35,419 bases of DNA from Magnetospirillum sp. 64-120 (GTDB taxonomy: Bacteria > Pseudomonadota > Alphaproteobacteria > Rhodospirillales > Magnetospirillaceae), in contig MKVK01000054.1 of the NCBI GenBank assembly GCA_001898825.1, positions 1 to 35,419 of the forward strand, in the 5' to 3' direction. A program made the translations under genes and the position numbers. Under the pieces are notes generated by a model. It saw nothing but the letters and a program-made list of their open reading frames with translations, did no database searches and was not told the origin of the DNA. Shown here piece after piece: positions 1 to 6,742 of the stretch; position 1 is the first letter of the stretch; every line of letters begins with the position of its first letter.

Positions 1-250
1 GTCGCTTCCTCCGCGGCCCCGCCGGCCAGATCACTCCGTCCGCTGGGGAGGCCGGTTTCTACGCCCCTCCCCCGCCCCCGTCAAACCCTTTTTCTTCAGA
101 TCGTCACTTTTCTCCAAGATCGGCATGCCACCGTTTCGGCAGCGGATCAGCGGAGCTTCTCCGTGGGGCAGTAGCGCCTCGTTATAAGGATTGCCACAAC
201 CTCCGGCCAAGTTACGCCGGGTGGCGCGCGGACCTGGCGCCTGTCAGTCG
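1..250. other. Non-coding left edge
   Basis: No convincing gene is visible here. The stretch lies downstream of the minus-strand sulfotransferase gene, so it would hold the 3' end of that operon. No GC-rich hairpin with a T-run was found on either strand, so no terminator is called. A long open frame crossing the region on the minus strand is only an antisense/alternate-frame shadow. Confidence 0.5.
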
Positions 251-1084
251 TCAGCGATACCCCAGCCGCGCCATCATAGCACCGTGGTCGCGCTCGATAC
301 TGGCCACCTGGGTGGCGGTCAGCGACTGACGCCAGCCACCGGCAACACCCTGGCGGAAGAAACGGCTGCCGGCGGCTTGGCCCATGTCGAACACTGTGTG
401 CTCCTCGAGCGCCTGCAAAGTGGAGAAGCGAGTGGCCGCCACCGCCCCGTCCAGGGCGTGGTCGCCAGCCTCCAGGCCGCAATGGGCGGCGACGCGGGCC
501 AACTCGGCACGGGGGTCGGCCCGCAGCGATTCGTACCGGACCAGCAACGGCGGCGGCTGGCTGTCCAGCCAGCTGGCCACATGGTGGCTCCACGTCCCGA
601 TCTTTTGCTCGATATGGCCAGGATAACACCTGCTGCTGTTGGCGGCGGCGGTCTGGCGTGCCATCACGGCGATGGCCTGATCCACGTCCTGGCCGTGATG
701 ATGGGCCAGCGACACCGCCACGTCCCGCGGGTCGCGCACAACGTAGACACTGCCCAAGGTAAACCGGGCCGGAAACAACGGCTGCCCCGAGGGGGTCAGC
801 CCCCAGGCGTCATGAACCTTGGAAAACTGTGGTTCGGGGCGGATGCGGGCCAATTCCGCCACCAAGGCGGGAAACAGGTTGGCCAGTTCATCGGTGGAAC
901 ATTCGGTGGGATCGACGCATAGATGCGTTTCGAAGTTCAGCGCCGTGCCGACCCTGGGGGCGAAGGCCGCCAACGGACCATCCAGGGTGACCGGTGCCCC
1001 GCCGGCGCGCAAGCTGGCCAGCAGCAGTCGCAACCAGGTGTTGCCCGATTTCGGATAGGACGCGATCCAGTAAAAGCCGTTCAT
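251..1084 (-). CDS. PAPS-dependent sulfotransferase
   Basis: A 277-residue sulfotransferase of the Sulfotransfer_1 type, predicted to move a sulfuryl group from PAPS to a hydroxyl or amine. The 5'-phosphosulfate loop YPKSGNTWLR is at residues 10-19 and the 3'-phosphate motif RDPRDVAVS near residues 117-125. The start is the ATG whose ATGA overlaps the kinase stop by 4 bp. An upstream in-frame ATG at 1174 would overlap the kinase by about 90 bp and adds a low-complexity Gly/Ala stretch, so it was not used. Being coupled to the lasso-peptide kinase, it is a candidate tailoring enzyme for the peptide. Sulfation of the neighbouring polysaccharide is the alternative. The family is clear, the substrate unknown. 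Confidence 0.88.
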   Translation of the reverse strand: MNGFYWIASYPKSGNTWLRLLLASLRAGGAPVTLDGPLAAFAPRVGTALNFETHLCVDPTECSTDELANLFPALVAELARIRPEPQFSKVHDAWGLTPSGQPLFPARFTLGSVYVVRDPRDVAVSLAHHHGQDVDQAIAVMARQTAAANSSRCYPGHIEQKIGTWSHHVASWLDSQPPPLLVRYESLRADPRAELARVAAHCGLEAGDHALDGAVAATRFSTLQALEEHTVFDMGQAAGSRFFRQGVAGGWRQSLTATQVASIERDHGAMMARLGYR

Positions 1085-1992
1085 GACGCCGCCGCCCCCG
1101 CCTGCAGCAAGTCCAGCAGATCCTGCCATTGCCGCTCGGTTTCCGGGCGTTCCAGCAGACGGATGCCGCCGCACGCCCCGGCCAGTCGGAACATCTGTTC
1201 CATCAGGCGATCCTGCGGCAGCAGCAGCGCCAGCAGACGGGGATAGGACAGCAGCGACGGCAGGTGCGACAGGGCGGCAAGCGGCGTGACCGGGCCGCCA
1301 TCGCCGGGCCGGACCAGCAGGTACAGGTGGCGCAGCGGCAACGCCTGGTCATGAAAGGCCGCGCCCACCGGCAGGCTGTATTTTTCCAGGCCGCGCCGCA
1401 CCCGCGCCAGCCCGTCCACCGGCTGCCCCAGACGGTCCAGGGCGTCGCGCCACAACTTGATGCGCGGAAAGGACGGCTGCACCCAGGGGCCGCCGTCCGG
1501 ACGCAGTTCCACCACCGTCTGGTCATCGGCCAGGACAGAGAACCCCCGGGACATCAGGCCGGCGGCCAGGGTGGACTTCCCCGCGCCGCTGGCTCCGGCG
1601 AAGGCGACGGCATGGCCGCCAACCCGCACGCAGCAGGCATGCAGCGGCAACCAACCGCGCCGCAGGCTGACCATGGTGAAGACGCTGCCGAACAAGAACG
1701 CCTGGATTTCCGCCACGGTCGCCCCGGCAGCAGGCGCGACGGTCAACGTGGTGGCGTCTGGCGACAGCAGATAGGCGGCCACATCGGGGATGGCGAAGCG
1801 GCAATGCCCGTCGACAGCCACCTGCAACAGACCGCCTTCGGCAGCGATGTCCGTCAGACGGTCGGGCACCAGCCCCAGACGGATGGTCAGGTCGGCGGGG
1901 CGGCCGTCGCCATCCCAGGCCGGCAGGTCGGACAGGGCCAAGTCGCTGCGCACCCGCAGGCCGCACAGGCGGAAATCGACGGCATTGTTCAT
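1081..1992 (-). CDS. HPr-kinase-like lasso peptide kinase
   Basis: A 303-residue protein with an HprK C-terminal-type P-loop domain. The Walker A motif GASGAGKST is at residues 133-141, His118 lies in the preceding strand, and the ADDQ catalytic/Mg site is near 155-158, matching the ADD signature of HPr Ser kinases. It lacks the N-terminal domain of true HprK and no HPr gene is nearby. Homologues in paeninodin-type lasso clusters (PadeK, ThcoK) phosphorylate the C-terminal Ser of the precursor, and the precursor encoded here ends in Ser. Related HprK-related kinase A proteins sit with PqqD and nucleotidyltransferase genes in polysaccharide loci, so that role is the alternative. AAGGTG lies 8 nt before the ATG. 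Its stop overlaps the sulfotransferase start (ATGA). Confidence 0.85.
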   Translation of the reverse strand: MNNAVDFRLCGLRVRSDLALSDLPAWDGDGRPADLTIRLGLVPDRLTDIAAEGGLLQVAVDGHCRFAIPDVAAYLLSPDATTLTVAPAAGATVAEIQAFLFGSVFTMVSLRRGWLPLHACCVRVGGHAVAFAGASGAGKSTLAAGLMSRGFSVLADDQTVVELRPDGGPWVQPSFPRIKLWRDALDRLGQPVDGLARVRRGLEKYSLPVGAAFHDQALPLRHLYLLVRPGDGGPVTPLAALSHLPSLLSYPRLLALLLPQDRLMEQMFRLAGACGGIRLLERPETERQWQDLLDLLQAGAAAS

Positions 1993-2044
1993 TATCGAAC
2001 ACCTTTTTCGGTCATGCCTGCGTCACCGCCGGATATCTCTGCCC

Positions 2045-2073
2045 TTGCCCCACTTGCGCCCCCCTCCTATCTT
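2045..2073 (+). promoter_or_regulatory. Candidate sigma70 promoter for the PqqD-like gene
   Basis: TTGCCC, 17 nt, then TATCTT, lying 42 nt before the PqqD-like ATG, inside the 123-bp gap between the divergent kinase and PqqD-like genes. Each hexamer matches the consensus at 4 of 6 positions. This is by eye only. Confidence 0.35.
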
Positions 2074-2115
2074 CCAGCCAGACGCCAACGCGCAACGACA
2101 GCATCAGAGGTCACC

Positions 2116-2412
2116 ATGCCCGCGTTTTCGCCCGACAGCAAACTGCGCCGGACGCCGAATCTTTTGTCCACCGAGGTCGAGGGCGGACTGATGATGATGA
2201 ACGTTGACCGGGGCGAATATTACGGCCTGAACCCGGTGGCCCAGGACATCTGGAACCGCCTGGAACAACCGGTCGCCGCCGGCCTGCTGATCGAGCAACT
2301 GGTAAGCGGCTATGACGGCGACGCCCAGGCCATCACCCGCGAGGCCACCGCCTTCCTGGAGCAGTTGCTGGAATGCGGCATCATCATGGCTGAGACACCC
2401 GCCGACCATTAA
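2116..2412 (+). CDS. Lasso peptide B1 protein (PqqD-like RRE)
   Basis: A 98-residue PqqD-family protein. In lasso pathways the stand-alone B1/RRE protein binds the leader peptide and presents it to the B2 peptidase. The fold signature runs from the early beta-strands (LRRTPNLLSTEVEGGLMMM) through the YYGLNPVAQDIW turn to the helical end with AFLEQLLECGII. The start ATG has AGAGG 5 nt upstream. The frame stays open for almost 1 kb 5' of it, but only as a shadow of the kinase gene. The orientation is unusual: it is divergent from the kinase and convergent with the cyclase, and its TAA overlaps the cyclase TAA by 4 bp (TTAA, 2409-2412). B1 is therefore transcribed separately from the other lasso genes, probably from the promoter at 2045-2073. 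Confidence 0.87.
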   Translation: MPAFSPDSKLRRTPNLLSTEVEGGLMMMNVDRGEYYGLNPVAQDIWNRLEQPVAAGLLIEQLVSGYDGDAQAITREATAFLEQLLECGIIMAETPADH

Positions 2413-4301
2413 CGGTTACGCCCTTCCGCCCAGCGGATAAAATTGCCGACGGCGATGGCGCGCCCCAACACGATCATGATGTTCGACTGATGCTGCTGGG
2501 CGCTGCCGGCGTCGGCCGGCCAACGCGCCAGAATCGCCCGCAGACGCTCCACGTCCAGCAGGTCGGCGGCCAGGGGATTGTCGGCGATGGCGTCCACCTC
2601 GCTTTCCAGCCATGGCCGCAACCGGGTCATCCAGTCGTGCCAATGGGCCGACTGGATACCCTTACGCCGTTCCTCGGCCACCTGGGGCGGCAGACGGTCG
2701 GCCAGGACACGGCGGGCCAGATGACGGTCACGCCCCCAGCGGGTGAACTGCGACGACGGAATGGCCAGGCAATATTCGGCCAGCCGCACGTCGGCCAGGG
2801 GGTCGCGCAGACTGAACCCGTCACCGAAGCGTTCACCCGACAGGCATGACCGCGCCCACCAGGTGCGCTCGATCAGCCGCAACCGGCCACGCTGCCCCCA
2901 ATTTGCCGCTGGGTCGCCTTGAGCAAACCCATCCCAGTGCCGCCGCACTTGCAGCCGCGCCACCGCCGCCTCGCGCAGGGGCAGTTGCCGCCGCCACCAT
3001 GGCCGGCGCCCCGCCATCCGCTGCCAGGCGTCGCGCCATCCTTCCGGGGCTGCCGACCGCACATAAGACAGAACCGGCTGCGACAAGCTGGCGCTGAGCG
3101 CCGCCCCCCACAGCACGGAGGCCGCGTCACCGGCCCGCGCCCGCATCAGACCATGCAGCGCCGAGGCCGACAGGGTGGCGTTCCCCGCCAAACCGGTCAG
3201 CAGGGTCTTGGCCCCCAAGGCGCCCACCTTGTCCATGCCCGGCCCCATCCACGACAAGGCCAGCAGATGGAACGGCGGCCGCCCGGTCAGACGGAAGAAA
3301 CGACGCAAGCGGGCTTCGGGATTGTCAGAAACCGCGGCGGCGGCGTGGTGCACCATGGACGGGTAAAGCGCGGCTACGGTTTGGGCGTGCCCCCATTCGT
3401 CGTGAAAGCCGCTGGCCGGCTGCGCCGGCAGGGCCGCAGCGGGGTCAGGGCGGAAGGTGACCACATGCAGTGGCCGGGGCGCGGTCAGCCGGGCCGTCGT
3501 CGCCGCCACCGCGCTGGAGTCCAGCCCCCCCGACAGCAGGCAGACCAGGGGACCGTCGATACGGGCAGCCTCGCCGACCACGCGGTCCAAAATCTCGCGG
3601 CCCGCCGCCACATAGTCGTCGTCGCGACGAAACCGGATACGGCGGGTGGGGTCCAGCCGCCAATACCGCCGTTCCCGCACCCCGTCGTCATCCCACAGCA
3701 AACAGTGACCGGGCATCAATTGACGGATGTCGCGAAAACAAGTGGGCCCCAGTGGCGGCGCCAAGGCGAACACCGACAGGCCCACCTGTTCTGAATCCAG
3801 CGTACGGGGAACCAGGGGATGGGAAAACAGGGCCGGCAAAACGCTGGCGAACACCAGTCCGCGGCCGGATGCGTAAAAAAACAACGTCCGTCCGCCAGTG
3901 CGGTCGCAAGCCGCCAACAAACGGCGGTCCTGCCCGTCCCACCATACCAGGGCAAAGTCGCCATGCAGCCGCGTCAACGCATCCTCACCCCAGCGCAGCA
4001 ACGCCTGGGCCACCAGCCCGCTATCGGGCCTGGCCGGGTCGTCCGGCACATCCAGGGCATCCGCCAGGTCGGCGCGGTTGGCCAGCCAGCCGTCAAACGC
4101 CAGGACAAACCGCCCTTCGGCCCACTGGGATGGCTGGACTTCGTGATGTGATTGCGGGGTTTCCACGCTTTGACCGACGACGACGGAAAAAGCGGTCCCG
4201 CGATGGTGGCGCAATGGGGCGATGCCCGGGAAACGCAAGGACGACAGACAGGCGGGGACGGCATCCGCCACCACGCCACAGGCACCTGCAATCAAAGTCA
4301 C
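2409..4301 (-). CDS. Lasso peptide cyclase (asparagine synthetase-like, C protein)
   Basis: A 630-residue protein of the AsnB fold, the expected size for a lasso macrolactam synthetase. It would adenylate the Asp/Glu side chain of the core and let the N-terminal amine attack it. The ATP-pyrophosphatase loop SGGLDSS is at residues 257-263. The N-terminal glutaminase-like domain is degenerate: there is no Met-Cys-Gly start, FDGWLANRADL replaces the usual FNGEIYN block, and CDRTGGRTLFF replaces RDxxGxxPLYY. Loss of the Cys nucleophile is typical of lasso C proteins and separates this gene from the true amidotransferase at 25437-27275. The start is a GTG at 4301, 52 bp after the precursor stop. 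It lies in the same direction as the B2 and precursor genes. Confidence 0.87.
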   Translation of the reverse strand: MTLIAGACGVVADAVPACLSSLRFPGIAPLRHHRGTAFSVVVGQSVETPQSHHEVQPSQWAEGRFVLAFDGWLANRADLADALDVPDDPARPDSGLVAQALLRWGEDALTRLHGDFALVWWDGQDRRLLAACDRTGGRTLFFYASGRGLVFASVLPALFSHPLVPRTLDSEQVGLSVFALAPPLGPTCFRDIRQLMPGHCLLWDDDGVRERRYWRLDPTRRIRFRRDDDYVAAGREILDRVVGEAARIDGPLVCLLSGGLDSSAVAATTARLTAPRPLHVVTFRPDPAAALPAQPASGFHDEWGHAQTVAALYPSMVHHAAAAVSDNPEARLRRFFRLTGRPPFHLLALSWMGPGMDKVGALGAKTLLTGLAGNATLSASALHGLMRARAGDAASVLWGAALSASLSQPVLSYVRSAAPEGWRDAWQRMAGRRPWWRRQLPLREAAVARLQVRRHWDGFAQGDPAANWGQRGRLRLIERTWWARSCLSGERFGDGFSLRDPLADVRLAEYCLAIPSSQFTRWGRDRHLARRVLADRLPPQVAEERRKGIQSAHWHDWMTRLRPWLESEVDAIADNPLAADLLDVERLRAILARWPADAGSAQQHQSNIMIVLGRAIAVGNFIRWAEGRNR

Positions 4302-4334
4302 CGCGCGACCTGCCGACCCGATCCGTCGATGGTC

Positions 4335-4351
4335 GGACTGAAAATCAGCCC
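4335..4351 (-). promoter_or_regulatory. Stem-loop between precursor and cyclase genes
   Basis: Read on the minus strand, GGGCTGA, a TTT loop and TCAGTCC form a 7-bp stem including one G-U pair. It begins 2 nt after the precursor stop codon. There is no T-run after it, so it is more likely an attenuator or mRNA-stabilising hairpin than a full terminator. A hairpin here would give more precursor than enzyme transcript, as is common in RiPP operons. Confidence 0.45.
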
Positions 4352-4353
4352 GT

Positions 4354-4518
4354 TCACGACATGGGGGCAGAGGTTACGCCGCCGTCAACGATATCAAAGC
4401 CGCCATTCAGGGTTTCCCGCACGTTCAACACCTCGATCACCGGGCGCTCCCAACGGGGCTTGCCACATTCAGGCGGTGTCGCGGCGGCGACGGCATCAGC
4501 GGTGTAAGTATCGGCCAT
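4354..4518 (-). CDS. Lasso peptide precursor (paeninodin-like)
   Basis: A 54-codon gene found by reading the minus strand between the B2 and cyclase genes. Residues 23-33 read WERPVIEVLNV, close to the leader block (W/YxxPxLEVLDV) of paeninodin-type precursors, and Thr36 would be the conserved leader Thr at -2. With cleavage after Leu37 the core is NGGFDIVDGGVTSAPMS (17 residues). Asn1 could then form an 8-residue ring with Asp8, leaving a 9-residue tail. If cleavage fell after Asn38, the core would start at Gly and Asp would be position 7. The C-terminal residue is Ser, the site used by PadeK-type kinases. GGA lies 9 nt before the ATG, and an in-frame stop at 4536-4534 limits any extension. 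Asn as core residue 1 is unusual, so the cleavage site is inference. Confidence 0.8.
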   Translation of the reverse strand: MADTYTADAVAAATPPECGKPRWERPVIEVLNVRETLNGGFDIVDGGVTSAPMS

Positions 4519-4546
4519 GATCAGCAATCCATGTCATTTAACGGCC

Positions 4547-4575
4547 AAGCTAACCGCAAATGCGCCACAGGACAA
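4547..4575 (-). promoter_or_regulatory. Candidate promoter of the precursor gene
   Basis: On the minus strand TTGTCC, 17 nt, then TAGCTT, ending 28 nt before the precursor ATG. It lies in a 152-bp AT-richer gap (4519-4670) that contains no gene and separates the B2 gene from the precursor, as expected for a strong dedicated promoter. The -10 match is weak. Confidence 0.25.
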
Positions 4576-4670
4576 CACCATGTTCTTTAATGACACCACC
4601 ATATCATCGGATGCTCTGCCGAAAGGGAAAGGCCGCATCAATCACAATGAGACGATACAAACATATAACT

Positions 4671-5108
4671 TCAACCATTGTTCGACGACGTGTCACCACG
4701 TCGCGCAAGATCTGCCAACGGCGTAAACCCATCCATCTCGTCTTCTCCCAACAGGATGTGGTCACCGACCAGCAGCCAGGCATGGGCCTGGGGGCGCCCC
4801 GCGTCCAGGCGCACGCCCAGGCGGACGACGCCGCCCGGCAGGTGGCGGCGGGCCAGCAACATCCGCCCGGCGAAGGCCCGTTCCAGGCAGGTGCTGGCCC
4901 AAGGCAGCCGGTTGGCGACACGGCGTAAGCGACCGGTCACGGCGCGGGCGCGGGCAAGCTGGCGTGCGTCCAGGTCGGTTGCCGTCGAACACGGGACCGC
5001 CGCCTTGCCGAACAGAGCGGCGCTGAAGCGGAACGGCAACAGCCGCACCGCCGTCTTGGCGGCCAGCAAGGCCAGGACGGCCTCGGAACGGGCCAAAAAC
5101 TCGTGCAT
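4671..5108 (-). CDS. Lasso peptide B2 leader peptidase (transglutaminase-like)
   Basis: A 145-residue protein of the McjB C-terminal / transglutaminase-like family, the cysteine protease that removes the leader peptide in split-B lasso pathways. The Cys nucleophile is Cys74 in PWASTCLERAFA. The His is His109 in QAHAWLL, followed by an Asp-rich strand (Asp116, Asp123) that could supply the third member. Residues 80-108 carry the usual beta-strand with a GVRLD ending. The length matches stand-alone B2 proteins. The ATG at 5108 was chosen because the 56 extra codons reachable upstream are low-complexity and unlike the family. It has no RRE domain, which fits the separate PqqD-like B1 at 2116-2412. 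The precursor gene lies 152 bp downstream. Confidence 0.87.
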   Translation of the reverse strand: MHEFLARSEAVLALLAAKTAVRLLPFRFSAALFGKAAVPCSTATDLDARQLARARAVTGRLRRVANRLPWASTCLERAFAGRMLLARRHLPGGVVRLGVRLDAGRPQAHAWLLVGDHILLGEDEMDGFTPLADLARRGDTSSNNG

Positions 5109-5140
5109 GCGCGGTGTTTCCGGTGGCGGCGACAGCCGGC

Positions 5141-5170
5141 ATTGTGGCAGCAACCCGGGCCACGCATCAA
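5141..5170 (-). promoter_or_regulatory. Candidate promoter of the B2 gene
   Basis: On the minus strand TTGATG, 18 nt, then CACAAT, ending 32 nt before the B2 ATG in the 142-bp gap between B2 and the divergent methyltransferase gene. Both hexamers are partial matches to sigma70 consensus. Confidence 0.3.
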
Positions 5171-5250
5171 GACGTGCGCATCCGTCATTTTTCTTGCCCT
5201 GACGGCTGGCGCGCCGCACCTTGCCCGTATCACCCACCACCGCGCGCCCC

Positions 5251-6045
5251 ATGCCCCGTCCCTCCGCCCCGACCAAGACCTCCCCGCCATGGCTCCAGGC
5301 CTTCCTGCGCCGACTTCCCGGCTATCGCTTGGCGCAGACCGGCTGGCACCTGATCCGGGGCGGCGATCGCCGCGATGTGGCTCTGCTGCGGCTGCGCCGC
5401 CCGGACAACCTGTTCCAGCCCTTCTGCACCAGCGGCGAAGACCGCTATCCCCAGATTTTTCAGGCGGCCGCCGTGGCGCTGGCCGGACAGCCGGCGCCGC
5501 GCCTGCTGTCGTTCGGCTGCGCCAAGGGGGCGGAAGTGGCAGCCCTGCACCGCCGGTTTCCCGACGCCTGGATCAAAGGCATCGACATCAACCCGCGCAA
5601 TATCGCCGCCGCCCGCCGCCGCCTGGACGGCACCCCACGGATCGAGCTTGCCGTCGCCAACTCGGCCGAGGCCGAGCCCGAAGCCACCTATGACGCGGTG
5701 TTCGCCCTGGCGGTGTTCCGCCATGGCGAGTTGGGGGGCGATCCCCCCGCCGCCCGCTGCGACCACCTGATCCGTTTTGACGCTTTCGACCGCACGGTGG
5801 CCGGACTGGCCCGCTGCATCAAACCAGGCGGCATCCTGGCCATCGCCCATGCCAACTTCCTGTTGGGCGACACTGCCATCGCCAGCCAATTCAGCCAAAT
5901 TCTGGCGGTCCCCACCGGCCCGACGCCGCTTTACGACCGCCACGACCACTTGTGCCCGCCGCGGCCCATGGTCGGCGCGGTGTGGCGCAAGTCGATCAGC
6001 GCCGACGCGCCACCAGCTGTCCCAGCAGCAGACCCAGGAACCTGA
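5251..6045 (+). CDS. Class I SAM-dependent methyltransferase
   Basis: A 264-residue protein with a Rossmann methyltransferase core. The SAM motif I region is LLSFGCAKGAEVAAL, followed by the acidic end of strand 2 in IKGIDINPRNIAAARRRL and a motif near PGGILAIAHANFLL. The ATG at 5251 was preferred to a TTG 30 nt upstream. Its function is not shown. It sits between the lasso locus and the polysaccharide cluster, divergent from the B2 gene, so it could modify the peptide (some lasso peptides are methylated at the C-terminal carboxylate) or a sugar. Its last 50 bp overlap the 3' end of the convergent wecG-like gene (5996-6045), an unusually long antisense coding overlap. Confidence 0.82.
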   Translation: MPRPSAPTKTSPPWLQAFLRRLPGYRLAQTGWHLIRGGDRRDVALLRLRRPDNLFQPFCTSGEDRYPQIFQAAAVALAGQPAPRLLSFGCAKGAEVAALHRRFPDAWIKGIDINPRNIAAARRRLDGTPRIELAVANSAEAEPEATYDAVFALAVFRHGELGGDPPAARCDHLIRFDAFDRTVAGLARCIKPGGILAIAHANFLLGDTAIASQFSQILAVPTGPTPLYDRHDHLCPPRPMVGAVWRKSISADAPPAVPAADPGT

Positions 6046-6742
6046 GATTGGTGGACAGGTAGCGCGGCCCCAGCCGCACCGGTTCCTGCACCAGGCGGAA
6101 GAACCATTCCAGCCCGGCGGAGCGCATCCAGCGCGGAGCCCGCCGCAGGTCGCCAGCCACCACGTCAAGCGAGCCGCCGACCCCAAAGGCCAGGGCGGCG
6201 CCGCTGGCCGCGTGGGCGCGGGCCAGGAACAGGTCCTGACGCGGATAAGGCAAGGCGGCGATCAGGCAATGGGCGCCGCTGGCACGGATTTCGGCGGCCA
6301 CAGCGTCGTCGCTGTCGGCGGGGAAATAGCCGTCGCGCCAGCCGGCCAGACACAGGCCGGGATGACGCCTGCGCAGTTCGGCGACCGCACGCTCCACCAC
6401 GTCGGGTTTGGCGCCGACGACGAAGGGGCGCAGGCCATGGGCCGCGCACAAGGCGGCGACCTGATCCAGCAGGTCGACGCCGGACAAACGCTCGGGCGCC
6501 GCCACCCCCAGAAGGCGTAGCCCCCACAGCACCCCCATGCCGTCCACCACCACCGCGTCGGCGTCCACCACCGTCTGGCGGAAGGCCGGATCGGCGGTGA
6601 GAGCCACCAGTTTGGCGACGTTGACATCGGCCACCCGCAACCGCGTGCCCGTGGTCATGGCCGCCAACGCCCGGTCGCGCAGGGTTTCCATGGTCCAGAT
6701 GTCAAACGGCACACCCCAGCGGTGCGGACGAGACTCCGTCAC
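5996..6742 (-). CDS. WecG/TagA/CpsF-family glycosyltransferase
   Basis: A 248-residue GT26 enzyme, predicted to add N-acetylmannosamine (or a related sugar) from a UDP donor to a lipid-linked acceptor at the inner face of the membrane. Family blocks are visible: DVNVAKLVAL, ADAVVVDGMGVLWGLRLLG and ERLSGVDLLDQV in the N-terminal half, and the aromatic and basic C-terminal end (RSAGLEWFFRL, EPVRLGPRY) that contacts the membrane in this family. The start is a GTG at 6742 that overlaps the phosphatase stop as GTGA. A UDP-GlcNAc 2-epimerase (27409-28524) is in the same window, which would supply UDP-ManNAc. Confidence 0.9.
   Translation of the reverse strand: MTESRPHRWGVPFDIWTMETLRDRALAAMTTGTRLRVADVNVAKLVALTADPAFRQTVVDADAVVVDGMGVLWGLRLLGVAAPERLSGVDLLDQVAALCAAHGLRPFVVGAKPDVVERAVAELRRRHPGLCLAGWRDGYFPADSDDAVAAEIRASGAHCLIAALPYPRQDLFLARAHAASGAALAFGVGGSLDVVAGDLRRAPRWMRSAGLEWFFRLVQEPVRLGPRYLSTNLRFLGLLLGQLVARRR

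Noticed and set aside
191-922. Long plus-strand open frame over the sulfotransferase gene
   Set aside because: High-GC antisense shadow. Its product has no domain motifs, while the minus-strand frame has both PAPS-binding motifs.
1129-2115. Upstream extension of the PqqD-like frame
   Set aside because: It runs antisense through the kinase gene. The ATG at 2116 with AGAGG gives the normal family length.
4517-4726. 69-codon plus-strand ORF divergent from the precursor
   Set aside because: No ribosome site or family features. It covers the AT-rich promoter region of the precursor and the end of the B2 gene.
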